This document shows positions 5,856 through 7,424 of a stretch of 7,424 nt of DNA, piece by piece. Below the pieces are notes generated by a model, which ran no database searches, had not been told where the DNA came from, and was given only the letters and a program-made list of their open reading frames with translations. Position 1 is the first letter of the stretch. The number at the start of each line of letters is the position of its first letter. The position numbers and the translations under genes were made by a program. The DNA is from Actinomycetota bacterium. Its GTDB lineage: Bacteria > Actinomycetota > Acidimicrobiia > Acidimicrobiales > CADCSY01. The stretch spans positions 1 through 7,424 of the forward strand of contig JACOTK010000245.1 in assembly GCA_016178435.1 (NCBI GenBank), read 5' to 3'.

Positions 5856-7031
5856 ATGGAATTTCGTCGAATCGGCTCGCTGCCCCCCTATGTGTTCACG
5901 ATCATCGATGGACTGAAGAAAGAGGCACGTCGAGCGGGCGAGGATGTCATCGACCTCGGGTTCGGCAACCCTGACATTCCCTCGCCTGCCATCGCGGTCG
6001 AGAAGCTGGCAGAGGCCGCTCACAACGCCCGCAATCATCGCTACTCCGCCAGCCGGGGCATCCCCAAGCTGCGGGAGGCCTTCGCTGCGCTGTACGAGCG
6101 CAAGTTCGGGGTTCACCTCGACCCCGAGACCGAGGTCATCAGCACGATCGGCGCCAAAGAGGGATTCAGCCATCTCATGTGGGTGCTGCTCCAGCCCGGT
6201 GACGCAGCCCTGGTGCCCTCGCCCTCCTACCCGATCCACATCTACGGGCCGCTCTTTGCGGGCGCCGAGGTTCGAGAGATTCCCCTCGGCACGACCGGTG
6301 AGGACTTTTTCGACGCTCTCGTGGAGCGTTACGAGTATTCCTGGCCGAAACCCCGGGTGATCGTGCTGTCTTTTCCGCACAACCCCACCACGACCTGTGT
6401 GGACTTGGCCTTCATGCAACGTGTGGTCGATTTCGCCCGCGAACGGGAGACCGTCGTGGTGCACGACTTCGCCTACGCCGACGTCGGCTTCGACGGCTAT
6501 CGGCCGCCTTCGATCCTGCAGGCCGAGGGAGCGAAGGACGTTGCCGTTGAGCTGTACTCCATGACGAAGTCCTTCTCGATGGCGGGTTGGCGCATGGCCT
6601 TCATGGCGGGCAACCCCGAGGTGATCGCCGCCCTCGCCAAGTTGAAGAGCTACCTCGACTACGGCACGTTCCAGCCCATACAGATCGCCGCGACGGTCAC
6701 CATGAACGAGGCTCCGGAGTATCCCGATGAGGTTTGTGCCATCTACCAACGTCGCCGTGACGTGCTGTGCGAGGGCCTCGCTCGCATCGGCTGGGAGGTC
6801 GCTCCGCCGAAGGGCACCATGTTCCTCTGGGCGCCGATCCCGAGCGCCTATGAGGAGATGGGCTCGGTGGAGTTCGCCTCACACCTCGTCACACAGGCGC
6901 ATGTTGCCACCTCCCCGGGCGTGGGCTTCGGCCCCGGAGGCGAGGGTTTCGTCCGGTTCGCCCTCATCGAGAACGAGCAGCGCACGACCCAGGCGGTCCG
7001 CAACCTTCGACGGGTCCTGACCAAGCTCTGA
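5856..7031 (+). CDS. alaC: AlaC-type PLP aminotransferase (probable alanine transaminase)
   Basis: This fold-type I class I/II aminotransferase most likely exchanges alanine/pyruvate with glutamate/2-oxoglutarate in the cytosol. The 391 residues align by eye along nearly their whole length with Escherichia coli AlaC as I remember it. Shared segments include RIGSLPPYVF at the start, YSASRGIPKLR, the IGAKEGFSHLM helix, VPSPSYPIHIYG, FPHNPT, VVHDFAYADV, and the tail SPGVGFG with VRFALIEN. Expected PLP-site residues are present: N176, D204, Y207, the Schiff-base lysine K238 in SMTKSFSMAGWR, R246, and the substrate-carboxylate arginine R367. The enzyme looks intact. The ATG lies 9 bases after the glucokinase stop, has no Shine-Dalgarno and sits just behind a TAGCAT box, so it may be transcribed separately as well as by readthrough. 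Relatives include LL-diaminopimelate and aspartate aminotransferases, so exact substrate preference is not certain. Confidence 0.9.
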   Translation: MEFRRIGSLPPYVFTIIDGLKKEARRAGEDVIDLGFGNPDIPSPAIAVEKLAEAAHNARNHRYSASRGIPKLREAFAALYERKFGVHLDPETEVISTIGAKEGFSHLMWVLLQPGDAALVPSPSYPIHIYGPLFAGAEVREIPLGTTGEDFFDALVERYEYSWPKPRVIVLSFPHNPTTTCVDLAFMQRVVDFARERETVVVHDFAYADVGFDGYRPPSILQAEGAKDVAVELYSMTKSFSMAGWRMAFMAGNPEVIAALAKLKSYLDYGTFQPIQIAATVTMNEAPEYPDEVCAIYQRRRDVLCEGLARIGWEVAPPKGTMFLWAPIPSAYEEMGSVEFASHLVTQAHVATSPGVGFGPGGEGFVRFALIENEQRTTQAVRNLRRVLTKL

Positions 7032-7069
7032 TCGCATCGAGGGTCCCCGCAGGGGAAAGGCCGCGTCGA

Positions 7070-7075
7070 TACCAT
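7070..7075 (+). promoter_or_regulatory. Probable leaderless promoter -10 (TACCAT) for the right-edge gene
   Basis: TACCAT (TAnnnT) ends 7 bases before the ATG at 7083, the same geometry as the box before the aminotransferase gene. No Shine-Dalgarno precedes the ATG. This favours the start at 7083 over the in-frame ATG at 7074, which overlaps the box itself. No -35 box is recognisable. Confidence 0.45.
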
Positions 7076-7082
7076 GTCGTCC

Positions 7083-7424
7083 ATGAGTGACGTCAACGGG
7101 GGAATGGACCAACTGCCAAATGGTGATGGGGAGGCCCCTTCGCCGTGGGTGAACCCCTCGGGAGCGCCGGAAGCGCCGGGAGCCGAGTCGGGGCCACCCG
7201 CCTCCGATGTGCCCGCTTCGTCGGGTGTCACTCCCACATGGGCATCGACGACCACCTCGGCCGGCGGCGACCCGCCCGTCGGCACGGACGGCAGTGGCAA
7301 GGGCAAGGGTGGCAAGGGCAAGGGCGGCAAGGTTGCCCTGATCGTGGTGGCGCTGCTCGTGCGGATCGGAGGAGGGGTGGCTGCGGCGCTGCTCCTCGGC
7401 GGGGAGGACGAGCCGACCGCGGCC
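7083..7424 (+). CDS. N-terminal part of a single-pass membrane-anchored protein (runs off right edge)
   Basis: The frame is open for 114 codons to the last base with no stop, so the gene is cut by the window. Residues 1-70 are a low-complexity, probably disordered stretch rich in Pro, Gly, Ala, Ser and Thr and somewhat acidic. Residues 72-83 are a Gly-Lys linker (GKGKGGKGKGGK). Residues 84-106 form a hydrophobic segment, VALIVVALLV then RIGGGVAAALLLG, followed by acidic GGEDEP. The positive charge before the helix predicts an N-terminus in the cytosol and the missing C-terminal part outside. This is a common layout in actinobacterial envelope proteins of unknown function, and I cannot name the family. 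An arginine (R94) sits in the middle of the predicted helix, which is unusual. Because nothing of the extracytoplasmic domain is visible, no function is proposed. Confidence 0.72.
   Translation, partial: MSDVNGGMDQLPNGDGEAPSPWVNPSGAPEAPGAESGPPASDVPASSGVTPTWASTTTSAGGDPPVGTDGSGKGKGGKGKGGKVALIVVALLVRIGGGVAAALLLGGEDEPTAA
7296..7331 (+). repeat. 15-bp tandem repeat encoding the Gly-Lys linker
   Basis: GGCAAGGGCAAGGGT at 7296-7310 is repeated at 7311-7325 (last base C) with a partial third unit, GGCAAG, at 7326-7331. It encodes GKGKG GKGKG GK just before the predicted membrane helix and stays in frame. Confidence 0.9.

Noticed and set aside
7044..7056. Small hairpin (TCCCC-GCA-GGGGA) after the aminotransferase gene as a terminator
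   Set aside because: The stem is only 5 bp with a three-base loop and there is no following T-run. It may contribute to termination, but the sequence does not support calling it.

Overview
The window is a gene-dense, GC-rich piece of bacterial chromosome. Every supported gene lies on the + strand and most neighbours touch or overlap. The gene set (a PimB-type phosphatidylinositol mannosyltransferase, a SRPBCC protein, a ROK glucokinase and an eRF1-like protein with a zinc ribbon), the GTG/TTG starts and two probable leaderless promoters point to an actinobacterium. I lean towards Acidimicrobiia, but that is inference from gene content and codon use. I see no mobile element, CRISPR array, tRNA or rRNA.

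Layout. 1-595: the C-terminal end of an unrecognised low-complexity basic protein, entering from the left inside a tandem array encoding KAVPTR. 605-1837: queG, epoxyqueuosine reductase, with two in-frame tandem-repeat expansions of its own. 1834-2943: a GT4 glycosyltransferase, very probably PimB, overlapping queG by GTGA. 2944-3101: a 158-base spacer with a possible promoter. 3102-3563, 3553-3750, 3747-4862 and 4869-5846: a tight run of SRPBCC protein, small helical protein (TTG start), eRF1-like protein and ROK glucokinase. 5856-7031: an AlaC-type aminotransferase. 7083-7424: the N-terminal part of a membrane-anchored protein that runs off the right edge.

How the genes fit together. This looks like a housekeeping neighbourhood rather than an accessory island. 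It combines tRNA modification (QueG), mannoside lipid synthesis (PimB), glucose phosphorylation (ROK kinase) and alanine/pyruvate exchange (AlaC). From memory, pimB, a SRPBCC gene and a ROK glucokinase lie close together in other actinobacteria, which supports the PimB call. The less ordinary items are the eRF1-like protein with no GGQ at the catalytic loop, the small conserved-looking protein translated between it and the SRPBCC gene, and four separate genes carrying in-frame short tandem repeats within 7.4 kb. I did not find convincing evidence for a wholly new system.
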